DNA of 64,000 nt. Source: Deinococcus sp. KSM4-11. GTDB taxonomy: Bacteria > Deinococcota > Deinococci > Deinococcales > Deinococcaceae. The position numbers and the translations under genes are program-made. The notes beneath the pieces were generated by a model. That model saw only the letters and a list, made by a program, of their open reading frames with translations, did not search any database and was not told the DNA's origin. Of the stretch, positions 33,223 to 46,690 are shown piece by piece. Each line of letters opens with the position of its first letter. Position 1 is the stretch's first letter. The stretch covers positions 1,178,001 to 1,242,000 of the forward strand of contig NZ_SSNX01000001.1 of assembly GCF_004801415.1 (NCBI RefSeq), written 5' to 3'.

Positions 33223-33792
33223 TTACGGCGTGAGCCACCGGGCCGCCGCGCGGGTGGCGAGCGGCATGAACAGGTACGTCATGGACGGCACGATCACGAG
33301 CATCTGCGCCAGGGCGCGCAGCCCCAGCGGCCACGACGCGACGTGCGGCAGCAGCAGCAGGGTCACGCCCACGCTGACCGGGTACAGCACCAGCAGGGTC
33401 AGCAGGGCCATCTTCCAGCGGGGCGGCTGGCGCAGGGTGGGCGCGGCGGGCGGCGTGAACCAGAAATCCAGTCCCGGCTGCCGCTCGAAACTGAGCTGGT
33501 CGTCCACCAGTCCGGAGATGGTGTCCAGCCACAGGCCGCGTTCCGGCGAGAGTTCCCACGCGGCGGCGCTGCCCAGCGAGTCGAAACGCGCCACCACCGT
33601 GTACTCGCCACTGCCGCCCGTGGGCCGCAGGATGCCGTTGCCGCGGAAGCCGGGGACGCGCGTGAGCAGGTCGCCCAGGCGTTGCAGGGCCTCCTCGTAC
33701 GCGCCCTCCTGGCCGGGGCGGATCCGGCGGCGCACGACCAGCGTGACGGGATCGGTGGGCGGCGAGTCGGGCAGCGTCACGCCGGCCAGCAT
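33223..33792 (-). CDS. ABM-domain protein with C-terminal membrane segments
   Basis: The 189-residue protein has an antibiotic biosynthesis monooxygenase (ABM) domain in residues 15-95 ([21 protein letters not shown] ... [21 protein letters not shown]). Two or three hydrophobic helices follow from about residue 125 ([19 protein letters not shown] and [20 protein letters not shown]). Such ABM-plus-membrane proteins are common and uncharacterised. The start could be ATG 33792 or GTG 33780. It is divergent from the phosphodiesterase gene, 33 bases away. Confidence 0.78.
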   Translation of the reverse strand: MLAGVTLPDSPPTDPVTLVVRRRIRPGQEGAYEEALQRLGDLLTRVPGFRGNGILRPTGGSGEYTVVARFDSLGSAAAWELSPERGLWLDTISGLVDDQLSFERQPGLDFWFTPPAAPTLRQPPRWKMALLTLLVLYPVSVGVTLLLLPHVASWPLGLRALAQMLVIVPSMTYLFMPLATRAAARWLTP

Positions 33793-33812
33793 ATCGGCCT
33801 GGGCGGGCGCGC

Positions 33813-33818
33813 TACGCT
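33813..33818 (+). promoter_or_regulatory. TANNNT -10 box for the YmdB-like gene
   Basis: TACGCT seven bases before ATG 33826, within a very short divergent gap. Confidence 0.45.
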
Positions 33819-33825
33819 GCCGGGC

Positions 33826-34611
33826 ATGATGCGCGTCGTGTTTGTGGGGGATGTCTTCGGCCAGCCGGGCCGCCGGGTGCTGGCCGCGCAGTTACCGCAC
33901 CTGAAACGAAGTGCTGACTTTGCCATCGTGAACATGGAGAACTCGGCCGGGGGCTTCGGCATGCACCGCGAGGCCGCCGATGGAGCGCTCGCGGCAGGCG
34001 CGGACTGCCTGACGCTGGGCAACCACGCGTGGCACCACAAGGACATCTACGCGCTGATGGGCGACGAGGTGAAATACCCCATCGTGCGGCCCCTGAACCT
34101 CAGCGATCCGGGAGCGCCCGGTGTGGGCTACCGCTCCTTCGACGTGAAGACCGGCACGGGAACGGAGCGGCTCACGGTGGTGAATATCCTCGGTCGGGTG
34201 TTCATGGAAGCGGTCGCCAATCCCTTCCGGGCCATGGACGACCTGCTGGAACGGGCCGACCTAGGCGCGGTGTTCGTGGACCTGCACGCCGAGGCGACCA
34301 GCGAGAAGCAGGCGCTCGCGTGGCACCTCGACGGCCGGGTGGCCGCCGTGATCGGCACGCACACCCACGTGCCCACGGCGGACACGCGCGTCCTGCCGGG
34401 TGGCACGGCCTTCCAGGCGGACGCGGGGTTTACCGGCCCGCACGACTCCGTGATCGGCTCGGAGGTGCACGGCCCGGTGCAGAAGTTCCTGACGGAGCGC
34501 CCGCACCGCTTCGGGGTGGCGGCGGGCCGGGCGGAACTGAATGCGGTCTTTGTCCAGATAGAGGCGGGCAAAGCGGTGGGGGCGGAGCGCTACCGTTACG
34601 TCGAGGAATGA
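33826..34611 (+). CDS. YmdB/TIGR00282-type metallophosphodiesterase (DR1281-like)
   Basis: The 261-residue protein begins [17 protein letters not shown]. It carries the metal-binding residues of the calcineurin-like fold: GDV at the start, [24 protein letters not shown] and [10 protein letters not shown]. It belongs to the YmdB family of metallophosphodiesterases. From memory, the D. radiodurans member DR1281 has a solved dimetal structure and hydrolyses cyclic nucleotides; other members influence RNA decay and biofilm choice. A second ATG follows directly at 33829. Confidence 0.9.
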   Translation: MMRVVFVGDVFGQPGRRVLAAQLPHLKRSADFAIVNMENSAGGFGMHREAADGALAAGADCLTLGNHAWHHKDIYALMGDEVKYPIVRPLNLSDPGAPGVGYRSFDVKTGTGTERLTVVNILGRVFMEAVANPFRAMDDLLERADLGAVFVDLHAEATSEKQALAWHLDGRVAAVIGTHTHVPTADTRVLPGGTAFQADAGFTGPHDSVIGSEVHGPVQKFLTERPHRFGVAAGRAELNAVFVQIEAGKAVGAERYRYVEE

Positions 34612-34721
34612 ACGGCTGGGCGGAGAGCGCCGCCTGTCCCGTTGCACGGCGGCCCGTCCGGGGCGGCATACCGTAACGCACAGTCCCACGCAGGGCCTGG
34701 TGGGTGGGGAGGACTGAAGCC

Positions 34722-37196
<2,475 letters not shown>

Positions 37197-37210
37197 CCTC
37201 AGGACTCAGT

Positions 37211-37242
37211 GTGCGGCCAGGACAGCGCTGTCCTGGCCGCAC
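37211..37242. terminator. 32-base perfect palindrome after ppc
   Basis: The 16 bases 37211-37226 are the exact reverse complement of 37227-37242, with no spacer. It starts 14 bases after the ppc stop codon and is the probable ppc terminator; the RNA hairpin would close with a short loop from the centre. No U-tract follows. Confidence 0.65.
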
Positions 37243-37323
37243 GCCTCCATCACCATGTGACCGCCCTGCCATAGGCCAGGAGAGGCGAACGGGCGGCCCG
37301 ACTGTTTTGCGCTGGCACGGCAC

Positions 37324-37611
37324 CGGGCGCGGCGTGAGGGCAATGAAGGTCAGGGTGAAGTCGGTCACCGCGACGGGTGTGTAAATCTCGCCCACCGGAA
37401 TGAACAGGCTCTCGCCCGGCCCCTCTTCCACGGTCTGGTTCCCCACCGTGACCCGCATGATGCCGGCGTGCATCACGCTGACCTCGGCGAAGTCGTGCAC
37501 GCTGTCCACCGACGTCTGTCCGGCCGCCCAGCTCCCCACGGCGATCTGGCCGGCCAGGGTCGGAAGACGGTAGCCAGCGTTGGGGGCCGGGGAGTGTTTT
37601 TCCGTGTCACA
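37324..37611 (-). pseudogene. Decayed cupin, tandem relative of the downstream-coordinate cupin gene
   Basis: The minus-strand frame encodes a cupin-like segment (HDFAEVSVMHAGIMRV, then GESLFIPVGEIYTPV and LTFIALTPR). It aligns over its length with the intact cupin at 37671-37952. It has no in-frame start codon at the expected place and reads on past the homologous end without a stop. The His after the P-x-G motif is a Tyr. It looks like a duplicated copy that has lost start, stop and metal ligand. A diverged frame with a rare start codon cannot be fully excluded. Confidence 0.5.
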
Positions 37612-37670
37612 CAGTGTCCGGCCACCCGGATCCTTGGCGCCGGACTCGTCTGAGGGCCGATATCCCGACG

Positions 37671-37952
37671 CTATCCGCGCGCCAGCAGCACGAAGCTGAG
37701 GGTCACGTCCTCGACGACCTCCGCGCTGTGCAGTTCGCCTGCTGGGATAAAGGAGACGTCCCCGGCCCGCAGGGTGGCGGACGTGCCGCCGCTGGTAGCC
37801 CGGAGCACACCGCGGTGGATGAAGCTGATCTCGTCCTGTTCGTGCGTGGTGGGGGGCAGGATGGTGCCGGCTGGAAAATGGATGGAACCGACCTGTGCGG
37901 GAAGGCCGATCAGGTCGGCGCGTTGGCCGGGAGTCAGTGAATGGAGTTCCAC
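37671..37952 (-). CDS. Small single-domain cupin protein
   Basis: The 93-residue protein is one cupin barrel. Motif 1 is partial (PTTHEQDEISFIHRGVL) and motif 2 is complete in order (AGDVSFIPAGELHSAEV, with the P-x-G-x-x-H signature). It ends VTLSFVLLARG. It may bind a metal with reduced ligands; substrate unknown. The start is GTG 37952. A similar but broken cupin follows directly on the same strand. It is divergent from the amylase gene. Confidence 0.7.
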   Translation of the reverse strand: MELHSLTPGQRADLIGLPAQVGSIHFPAGTILPPTTHEQDEISFIHRGVLRATSGGTSATLRAGDVSFIPAGELHSAEVVEDVTLSFVLLARG

Positions 37953-38001
37953 CCGCCCAGCCTGCGCCGCGCGGGACGCCGACGCAAGGGTGGGCAGGCA
38001 C

Positions 38002-38007
38002 TACCAT
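38002..38007 (+). promoter_or_regulatory. TANNNT -10 box for the amylase gene
   Basis: TACCAT six bases before ATG 38014, with no Shine-Dalgarno sequence. It supports 38014 over longer in-frame starts. Confidence 0.5.
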
Positions 38008-38013
38008 GCGCGT

Positions 38014-39456
38014 ATGCGCTCACTTCTGCTGGGTGCGCTGCTCGCCGTGGGTGTGGCGGGCGCGCAGACCTCGTCCCTTCCGTCCTTCGAGGGCCAGGTG
38101 ATCTACCAGGTCATGCCGGACCGCTTCGCCGACGGCACTCCGGACAACAACCAGGGCGTGAACCTGAACGACCCGCGCGCATGGCATGGCGGGGATCTGG
38201 CGGGCCTGACCGGGAAGCTCGACTACATCCGGGCGCTCGGGGCCACCGCCGTGTGGCTCACGCCGGTCTACCAGCAGCAGGCCGTGAATTCCTTCGACAC
38301 GGCGGCCTACCACGGGTACTGGCCGGCGGACTTCCGGGCGGTCGATCCGCACTTCGGGACACTCGCGGACTTTGGGACGTTCGTTCAGGCAGCCCATGCG
38401 GACGGCCTGAAGGTCGTGCTGGATCAGGTGATCAACCACTATGGGTACGAGGCCGCGGCCGTGAAGCTGCGCCCGAACTGGTTCACCACGGACGCCGACT
38501 GTCAGGCGAGCACCGAGAAGGACATCGACTGCCCGCTGGCGGGCCTGCCGAACCTCAAGCAGAGCAACCCGGAGGTGCGTGACCTGCTGCTCGGCAACGA
38601 CGACTTCTGGCGCTCGCAGGGCGTGGATGCCTTCCGCTACGACGCGATCAAGCACGTCGAGCGGCCGTTCCTGAGTACGCTGTTCGCGAAGGATCGCACG
38701 GCCGGCACGTGGACGCTGGGCGAGTGGTACGACGCCGACACTGGCACGGTCGCGGACTGGCAGAAGGCGGGCCTGGATTCCCTGTTCCTGTTCAGCCTGC
38801 AGGGTGCCATGAAGGCGTCGATCATGAACGGGCAGGGACTGGACGCGGTGCGGGCCGTGCTCGACCGCCAGGGGGAACTCGTGCGGCCCGGCGAGGTCGC
38901 CCTGTTCCTCGACAACCATGACCTGCCACGCTTCGCCCAGGGCAGCCTGTTCGAGGACGTGGGACGGGAACGCACGAAGTACGGTCTGCGCGCCCTGATG
39001 ACCCTGCGCGGCGTCCCCGTGATCTGGCAGGGCACCGAGATCGCCATGCGCGGCGGGGCCGACCCGGACAACCGGCGCCAGATGCGCTTCGAGGCCCAGT
39101 GGACGCCCGACGAGAAGGCCGTGTACGACGTGACCCGAGATGCCATCGCCGTGCGCAGGGCCAGTCCGGCCCTGAGCCGGGGCTACCTGAAGCTGCTGCC
39201 GGTGCCAGACGCCAGCGCCGGCACCCTCCTGCTGTTCACCCGCACGGTGGACGGGCAGCGCGTTTTGGCCGCGTGGCACAATGGAAAATCCCGTACGACC
39301 TACAGTCTGAAACTCGCCGGGCTGGACCTGAGTGTGGGCGACCTGAGCGCCGTGAAGTCCCTGTTCGCCGGTCAGGACGCGAAGGTCAGCGTCAAGGGCG
39401 GCTACCTGCACCTGAGCCTGCCGCCCCAGGATGCGGCCGCCTTCACCCTGCCCTGA
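38014..39456 (+). CDS. Secreted alpha-amylase family (GH13) glycosidase
   Basis: The 480-residue protein has a signal peptide ending AGA-Q near residue 18. The GH13 barrel follows with all four conserved regions: DQVINH; DAFRYDAIKHV (nucleophile Asp); TLGEWY (acid/base Glu); and FLDNHD (transition-state Asp). An additional DRFADGTPDNN region near the start is a calcium site in related enzymes. A beta-sandwich C domain closes it. It should cut alpha-1,4-glucans outside the cytoplasm, giving maltodextrins. Exact specificity (amylase, maltogenic, neopullulanase-like) is not fixed by these motifs. Confidence 0.9.
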   Translation: MRSLLLGALLAVGVAGAQTSSLPSFEGQVIYQVMPDRFADGTPDNNQGVNLNDPRAWHGGDLAGLTGKLDYIRALGATAVWLTPVYQQQAVNSFDTAAYHGYWPADFRAVDPHFGTLADFGTFVQAAHADGLKVVLDQVINHYGYEAAAVKLRPNWFTTDADCQASTEKDIDCPLAGLPNLKQSNPEVRDLLLGNDDFWRSQGVDAFRYDAIKHVERPFLSTLFAKDRTAGTWTLGEWYDADTGTVADWQKAGLDSLFLFSLQGAMKASIMNGQGLDAVRAVLDRQGELVRPGEVALFLDNHDLPRFAQGSLFEDVGRERTKYGLRALMTLRGVPVIWQGTEIAMRGGADPDNRRQMRFEAQWTPDEKAVYDVTRDAIAVRRASPALSRGYLKLLPVPDASAGTLLLFTRTVDGQRVLAAWHNGKSRTTYSLKLAGLDLSVGDLSAVKSLFAGQDAKVSVKGGYLHLSLPPQDAAAFTLP

Positions 39457-39470
39457 CGTCCATCACGACA

Positions 39471-39501
39471 GCAGCGGCCTGGGAACACTCCAGGCCGCTG
39501 C
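39471..39501. terminator. Terminator hairpin after the amylase gene
   Basis: A perfect 12-base stem (39471-39482 with 39490-39501) with a seven-base loop lies between the amylase stop codon and the convergent hypothetical gene at 39515. It could serve both. Confidence 0.75.
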
Positions 39502-39514
39502 GCCACCCCGTGGT

Positions 39515-40006
39515 TCAGGGAATGCGGTCGATCTCGGACAGGGACGTCGAGGTGGCGTCCACCCGCTGCCGCTGGAGTTTCAGCAGTTCATCCTGATCGA
39601 GGGCGGTGTGGGCCATCACGATTGTCTCGCACAGCAGCATCATGGACGCGCTGACGCTGCCGGGCAGGCACTGGGTGCCGGACTGGCGCAACACCACGCC
39701 GCTGCGGCCATCGGTCAGCACCAGCACCTCGGGGCCGACCAGCATGCCCGCCACATCCGGCACCCGCCACGTGCGGGCGCGGGACGCCATCAGTTCCGCG
39801 CGCCAGTCGTCGGCCGACGCGCCCTGCCCGGCGCCCGGCACCGGCACCCCGTCGCAGAAATCGTGCAAGAGGTCGTGGATCACCTGTCCATCTTCGGGCG
39901 ACAGGCGGATCAGGGTGCGCACGAGGTCATCGCGCTCCAGGTCGCCGCCCTGCCACGCGAGGATGCGGGTGCGGATGGCTTCGGAGGTCAGTGTGGTGTC
40001 TGGCAT
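39515..40006 (-). CDS. Hypothetical protein
   Basis: I do not recognise this protein of 163 residues (166 if GTG 40015 is used). It is soluble and acidic. The first 50 residues are helical (AIRTRILAWQGGDLERDDLVRTLIRL). A central strand region (VAGMLVGPEVLVLTDGRSGVVL) and a helix around MMLLCETIVMAHTALD follow. It lies between a terminator and the SMC gene, both strands clear of other candidates. Codon use matches the genome. Confidence 0.65.
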   Translation of the reverse strand: MPDTTLTSEAIRTRILAWQGGDLERDDLVRTLIRLSPEDGQVIHDLLHDFCDGVPVPGAGQGASADDWRAELMASRARTWRVPDVAGMLVGPEVLVLTDGRSGVVLRQSGTQCLPGSVSASMMLLCETIVMAHTALDQDELLKLQRQRVDATSTSLSEIDRIP

Positions 40007-40093
40007 GGGAGTCACGGTGTGTACAGGAATAGAGGCGGAAGTCGGCGGTCTGACGCACTCTAGCGCGGCCTGGACCGGCGAGCGGAAGCCCGG

Positions 40094-43399
<3,306 letters not shown>

Positions 43400-43490
43400 G
43401 AATGTGGGGAACACAGAACGTTCGGGGGTGGGCTGGGCGACCTCCCCGCCGGCACCGTTCAGGGAACCCGTCCTCCTGTACCCACCCCGG

Positions 43491-44033
43491 TCACTGATCG
43501 GCACAGTCCTGGCGGGTGAACGGCTCGCGCAGATCCATGTGGCCCAGCGTCTCGACCGGCTTGCCGTTCAGCACGAAGCTCACGTCCTGCCCCCGCGTGT
43601 CGAGCAGGGTGCGGGTGATGGTGCACAGCAGCATGCGCTCGCCACTCGTGCCGTACCGCAGGGTGCTGTATGCGGCGGGAAGATCCACGTAGTAGTGCGT
43701 GCCGCGGACATAGACCTTCGGCGTGGCCGTCCCCCTGGGCACGGCACCGAGGTGCCCGGACTGGCTGGGGCCGGCCGCCCACACGCCCAGCGTGGCCTGG
43801 GCGATGGCGGCGGGCGTGCGCTGGGTGACCTGCACAGTGCGGGTCTCCGGGATCAGACGCTGCACCTGCGCGTCGGTGAAGTACACCTTGAGGCTCAGGG
43901 CCGTGCGCTCCGCGAGCTGGAGTTTCGGGGCGTCCGGTGCGGGCGGCACACGCTGCACCGCCTGGGACGCCAGCACCGCCACCGCCAGCAGAATGGCGCT
44001 CAACACATTGAACAGCGACAGCAGGCGCCTCAT
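43491..44033 (-). CDS. GerMN domain protein
   Basis: The 180-residue protein has one N-terminal hydrophobic helix (LSAILLAVAVLASQ) and a GerMN domain (LSLKVYFTDAQVQRLIPETRTV ... YYVDLPAAYSTLRYGTSGERMLLCTITRTL). GerMN domains occur in sporulation and cell-wall proteins and often pair with amidases. The gene overlaps the amidase-like gene upstream by an ATGA junction, so the two should be made together. An envelope role is inferred. Confidence 0.85.
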   Translation of the reverse strand: MRRLLSLFNVLSAILLAVAVLASQAVQRVPPAPDAPKLQLAERTALSLKVYFTDAQVQRLIPETRTVQVTQRTPAAIAQATLGVWAAGPSQSGHLGAVPRGTATPKVYVRGTHYYVDLPAAYSTLRYGTSGERMLLCTITRTLLDTRGQDVSFVLNGKPVETLGHMDLREPFTRQDCADQ

Positions 44034-45439
44034 GGCGTGCTCCCGGGCGTCGCGGCCGAGAGGTTCGCGTTGTTATTCGCGCGGGCCGTGAGATAGACGG
44101 CCACCGAGCGGGCCACGGCGGTCGCCATGACCTCCAGGCGCGAGGGAACCCCCAGATTCGCCAGATCCGAGGCGCTGTTCACCCAGCCGAGTTCCAGCAG
44201 CAGCGCCGCCTGCGGCGCCTCGCCCAGAGTGATGCTGCGCGTGGTGCCTTCCCGCCGCGCGCTGACGCCGCCGCCCTTGAGTTCACCGCGCAGCAGGTCG
44301 CCCAGCCGACGGGAACTGCCGGTGCCCGCCACGACCAGGGCGCCGTACGGCGGGGCCTCGCCCGCGCGAATGTCGTTCACGATCTGTGCGCTGGCGCGGC
44401 CGGTCTGCTCGTACACGGTCACGCCGCTGCGGGCCGAGTTCGGGAAGCGGCCGAGATCCAGCGCGATGTAGACGTCGCTCTGGCGGGCGAGTTTAAGGGT
44501 GTCGTCCAGGCTCAGGGCGCTGCTGGGATCGCGCGTCACCTGCACCTGCCAGCCCTGCTTGCTGAGGAGTTCCGCCGCCCGGCGCGCGACGTCCAGGGTG
44601 GAGTCGCGGCCCACGCCGGGCACGCGGGCCGGATCGAGCACGATCAGGGGCCGGGTCACGCGGGTCAGCAGGTCGGGACTGCTGCGTGGTACGCCCGGAC
44701 CGGCGTCCAGCACGATCCGTACGCCCGTCTCCCGGACGACCTTGAAGGTGCGGTAGCCGTCGGTGGCGGGCAGGGGCACGGTCAGGGTCAGGTCGCTGCC
44801 GACGCGGGCGACCTCGGCGCTGGGCACGAAGGCCCCGCGCGTCGTGTACCGGCGCGCCTGACCGCTGAGGCTGCGCAGGGTAAGCACCACGCTCGCGCCG
44901 CGCCGTTCGTCCACGACGTCCACGTCACGGCTCAGATCGAGCACCAGCCGGTCGCTGTCCTTGCCCGAGCGACTGCTCACGCCCAGCAGTTGCGCAGGCG
45001 CCAGCGTGAACGAGCCGTTCTGGTAGGTGGCCCCCAGGCCGCTCGCAAGCGTGTCCAGCGGCAGGTAGAGGTGGCCGTTGACCAGCGTGGCAGACCGGGC
45101 CTGTCGGCGCTCGGTATCGAGCTGCACGGTGTTGAAGTCGGTCGTGGCGCGGCGCTGGTTCTCGTCGAGCGGCAGCAGCAGCGTGTGGCCCAGGCCGGTC
45201 ACGGTTACGATGCCGTCTCCCTGCGTGATCTTCAGCAGGCGGCCCAGGATGGTATCGCTGGCGTACTCGGCGCCGTACAGCTGGATACTCTGCACGGTCT
45301 GGCCCGCGAGGTTCAGCTGCGTGAACGCCACCTGCGCGCCGCCCAGCCCGGCCAGCAGCGAAGCGGCGAGCGCGGTGCCGCCCAGTAGCACCAGGAACCT
45401 CAGGCGGGAGGACAGGCGTGGAGAAAGGGATCGGATCAC
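44030..45439 (-). CDS. Amidase_3-fold protein without the zinc ligands (probable pseudoenzyme)
   Basis: The 469-residue protein has a membrane/signal helix (residues 13-36). A copper-amine-oxidase-N-like/AMIN region follows (LVNGHLYLPLDTLASGLGATY, then SDRLVLDLSRDVDVV). A C-terminal N-acetylmuramoyl-L-alanine amidase fold completes it. In active enzymes the fold carries DPGHGG and SIHAN. Here these are DPARVPG and ALDLG, so both zinc His residues are gone, although the LELG Glu region remains. It is more likely a structural or regulatory protein than a hydrolase. It starts with GTG overlapping smpB (GTGA) and overlaps the GerMN gene. Confidence 0.78.
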   Translation of the reverse strand: MIRSLSPRLSSRLRFLVLLGGTALAASLLAGLGGAQVAFTQLNLAGQTVQSIQLYGAEYASDTILGRLLKITQGDGIVTVTGLGHTLLLPLDENQRRATTDFNTVQLDTERRQARSATLVNGHLYLPLDTLASGLGATYQNGSFTLAPAQLLGVSSRSGKDSDRLVLDLSRDVDVVDERRGASVVLTLRSLSGQARRYTTRGAFVPSAEVARVGSDLTLTVPLPATDGYRTFKVVRETGVRIVLDAGPGVPRSSPDLLTRVTRPLIVLDPARVPGVGRDSTLDVARRAAELLSKQGWQVQVTRDPSSALSLDDTLKLARQSDVYIALDLGRFPNSARSGVTVYEQTGRASAQIVNDIRAGEAPPYGALVVAGTGSSRRLGDLLRGELKGGGVSARREGTTRSITLGEAPQAALLLELGWVNSASDLANLGVPSRLEVMATAVARSVAVYLTARANNNANLSAATPGSTP

Positions 45440-45867
45440 AGCTCGCGCAGCTCCCGCCGCATGGTCTTGTCGGCCTCCGCGCGGCGCTTGTCGTGCAGCT
45501 TCTTGCCGCGTGCGAGGGCCAGTTCGATCTTGAACACCCGGCCCTTCTGGTACAGGCGGGTGGGCACCAGGGTCAGGCCCTTCTGCTCCAGGCCGCGCCG
45601 GAGTTTCATGATCTCCTCGCGGTGCAGCAGCAGGCGGCGGGTGCGGCGGGGCTCGTGGTTGTTGTACGTCGCTTCCATGTAGGTCGGGATGTACAGGCCC
45701 TCCAGCTCGATGTTGCCGCCCGTCAGGCGGGCGAAGGCGTCGCGGAAATCCACGCCGCCCGCCCGGATGCTCTTGACTTCGCTGCCCGTCAGGGAAATGC
45801 CCGCCTCGAAGCGCTCCAGCAGTTCGTACTCGTAATGAGCGCGGCGGTTCGTGTACACGCGCGGCAT
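45436..45867 (-). CDS. smpB: SsrA-binding protein
   Basis: SmpB brings tmRNA to stalled ribosomes for trans-translation. The 143-residue protein has the family sequence: YTNRRAHYEYELLERFEAGISLTGSEVKSIR, then MEATYNNHEPRRTRRLLLH, with a basic C-terminal tail (KKLHDKRRAEADKTMRREL). The annotated start is ATG 45867. However, TAGAAT overlaps that ATG and lies seven bases before the in-frame GTG at 45858, which would give a normal SmpB N-terminus. The GTG may be the real, leaderless start. The tmRNA gene is not in the window. Confidence 0.95.
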   Translation of the reverse strand: MPRVYTNRRAHYEYELLERFEAGISLTGSEVKSIRAGGVDFRDAFARLTGGNIELEGLYIPTYMEATYNNHEPRRTRRLLLHREEIMKLRRGLEQKGLTLVPTRLYQKGRVFKIELALARGKKLHDKRRAEADKTMRRELREL

Positions 45868-45871
45868 TCTA
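45866..45871 (-). promoter_or_regulatory. -10 box for smpB, favouring GTG 45858 as start
   Basis: TAGAAT is near consensus on the minus strand. It overlaps the ATG at 45867, so transcription should start about seven bases later, at the in-frame GTG 45858. Confidence 0.5.
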
Positions 45872-45906
45872 GCAGGCGAGCCTGAGAAGGCCGTCCACCA
45901 TCCGGC

Positions 45907-46623
45907 CTACTTGCGGGGCGGCTGGCTGGGCCGCACTTCCACCCGGCTGGGCAGCGTCCGCTCCGGCATCTTCAGCAGGTTCACGGTGAGCTGCGCGATG
46001 TCCTCCGGCTGGATCTTCCAGGCATCGGCGTCCGACGGCGTATGCCCGGCGAAGTGCGTGGCGACGCTGCCCGGCATGATCTGCGTGACCTTGATGCCGT
46101 GCTGGCGCAGGTCGAGCGTCAGGACTTCCGAGAGGCCGTTCAGTCCGAACTTGCTGGCGTTGTACGCGCCGCCGCCCGCAAAGGGATTCTTGCCCGCCAG
46201 GCTGGACAGCGTGAAGATGTAGCCACCCCTGACCTTGAGGGCGGGAATGGCGGCCTTGACGGTGTAGAACGCGCCGCTGAGGTTCGTGTCGATCACGTCC
46301 CGCCACTGCTCGATGGTCAGATCCGCGACGTTGGCGAAGTTGCCCACACCCGCATTCACGAACAGCACGTCCAGCCCGCCGAAGGCTGCCACGTGCGCGT
46401 CCACCTCGCGTTGCAGCGCGGCCGGGTCGCGGACATCGCACACCACGCCGCGCGCGCCGTGACCGATCTTCGTGGCGGCGTCCGCGATCTCTGGGGCGCT
46501 GCGGGCCGTGATGGTCACCGCGTAGCCGGCCCTGGCGAGCGCCTCGGCCACCGAATAGCCGATGCCCTTGCTGGCCCCCGTGATGAAGGCGCTCCTGCCC
46601 GTGGTCGTGGTGTTCCCTGTCAT
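45907..46623 (-). CDS. Short-chain dehydrogenase/reductase
   Basis: The 238-residue classical SDR has the cofactor motif TGASKGIG near residues 15-22, a CDVRD acidic residue, VNAGVGNF, a catalytic Ser in TLSSLAG and the YNASK motif. It closes with a C-terminal substrate loop. A Thr/Arg after the second strand suggests NADPH, but this is weak. Substrate unknown. TACGGT lies six bases before ATG 46623. Confidence 0.88.
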   Translation of the reverse strand: MTGNTTTTGRSAFITGASKGIGYSVAEALARAGYAVTITARSAPEIADAATKIGHGARGVVCDVRDPAALQREVDAHVAAFGGLDVLFVNAGVGNFANVADLTIEQWRDVIDTNLSGAFYTVKAAIPALKVRGGYIFTLSSLAGKNPFAGGGAYNASKFGLNGLSEVLTLDLRQHGIKVTQIMPGSVATHFAGHTPSDADAWKIQPEDIAQLTVNLLKMPERTLPSRVEVRPSQPPRK

Positions 46624-46629
46624 GACGCG

Positions 46630-46635
46630 ACCGTA
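46630..46635 (-). promoter_or_regulatory. TANNNT -10 box for the SDR gene
   Basis: TACGGT on the minus strand, six bases before ATG 46623. Confidence 0.45.
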
Positions 46636-46690
46636 GCACGCGTGCCCGGCGCCGATTGCTGCCGCGCACGCGAACGCCGGGCAGCGGCGC

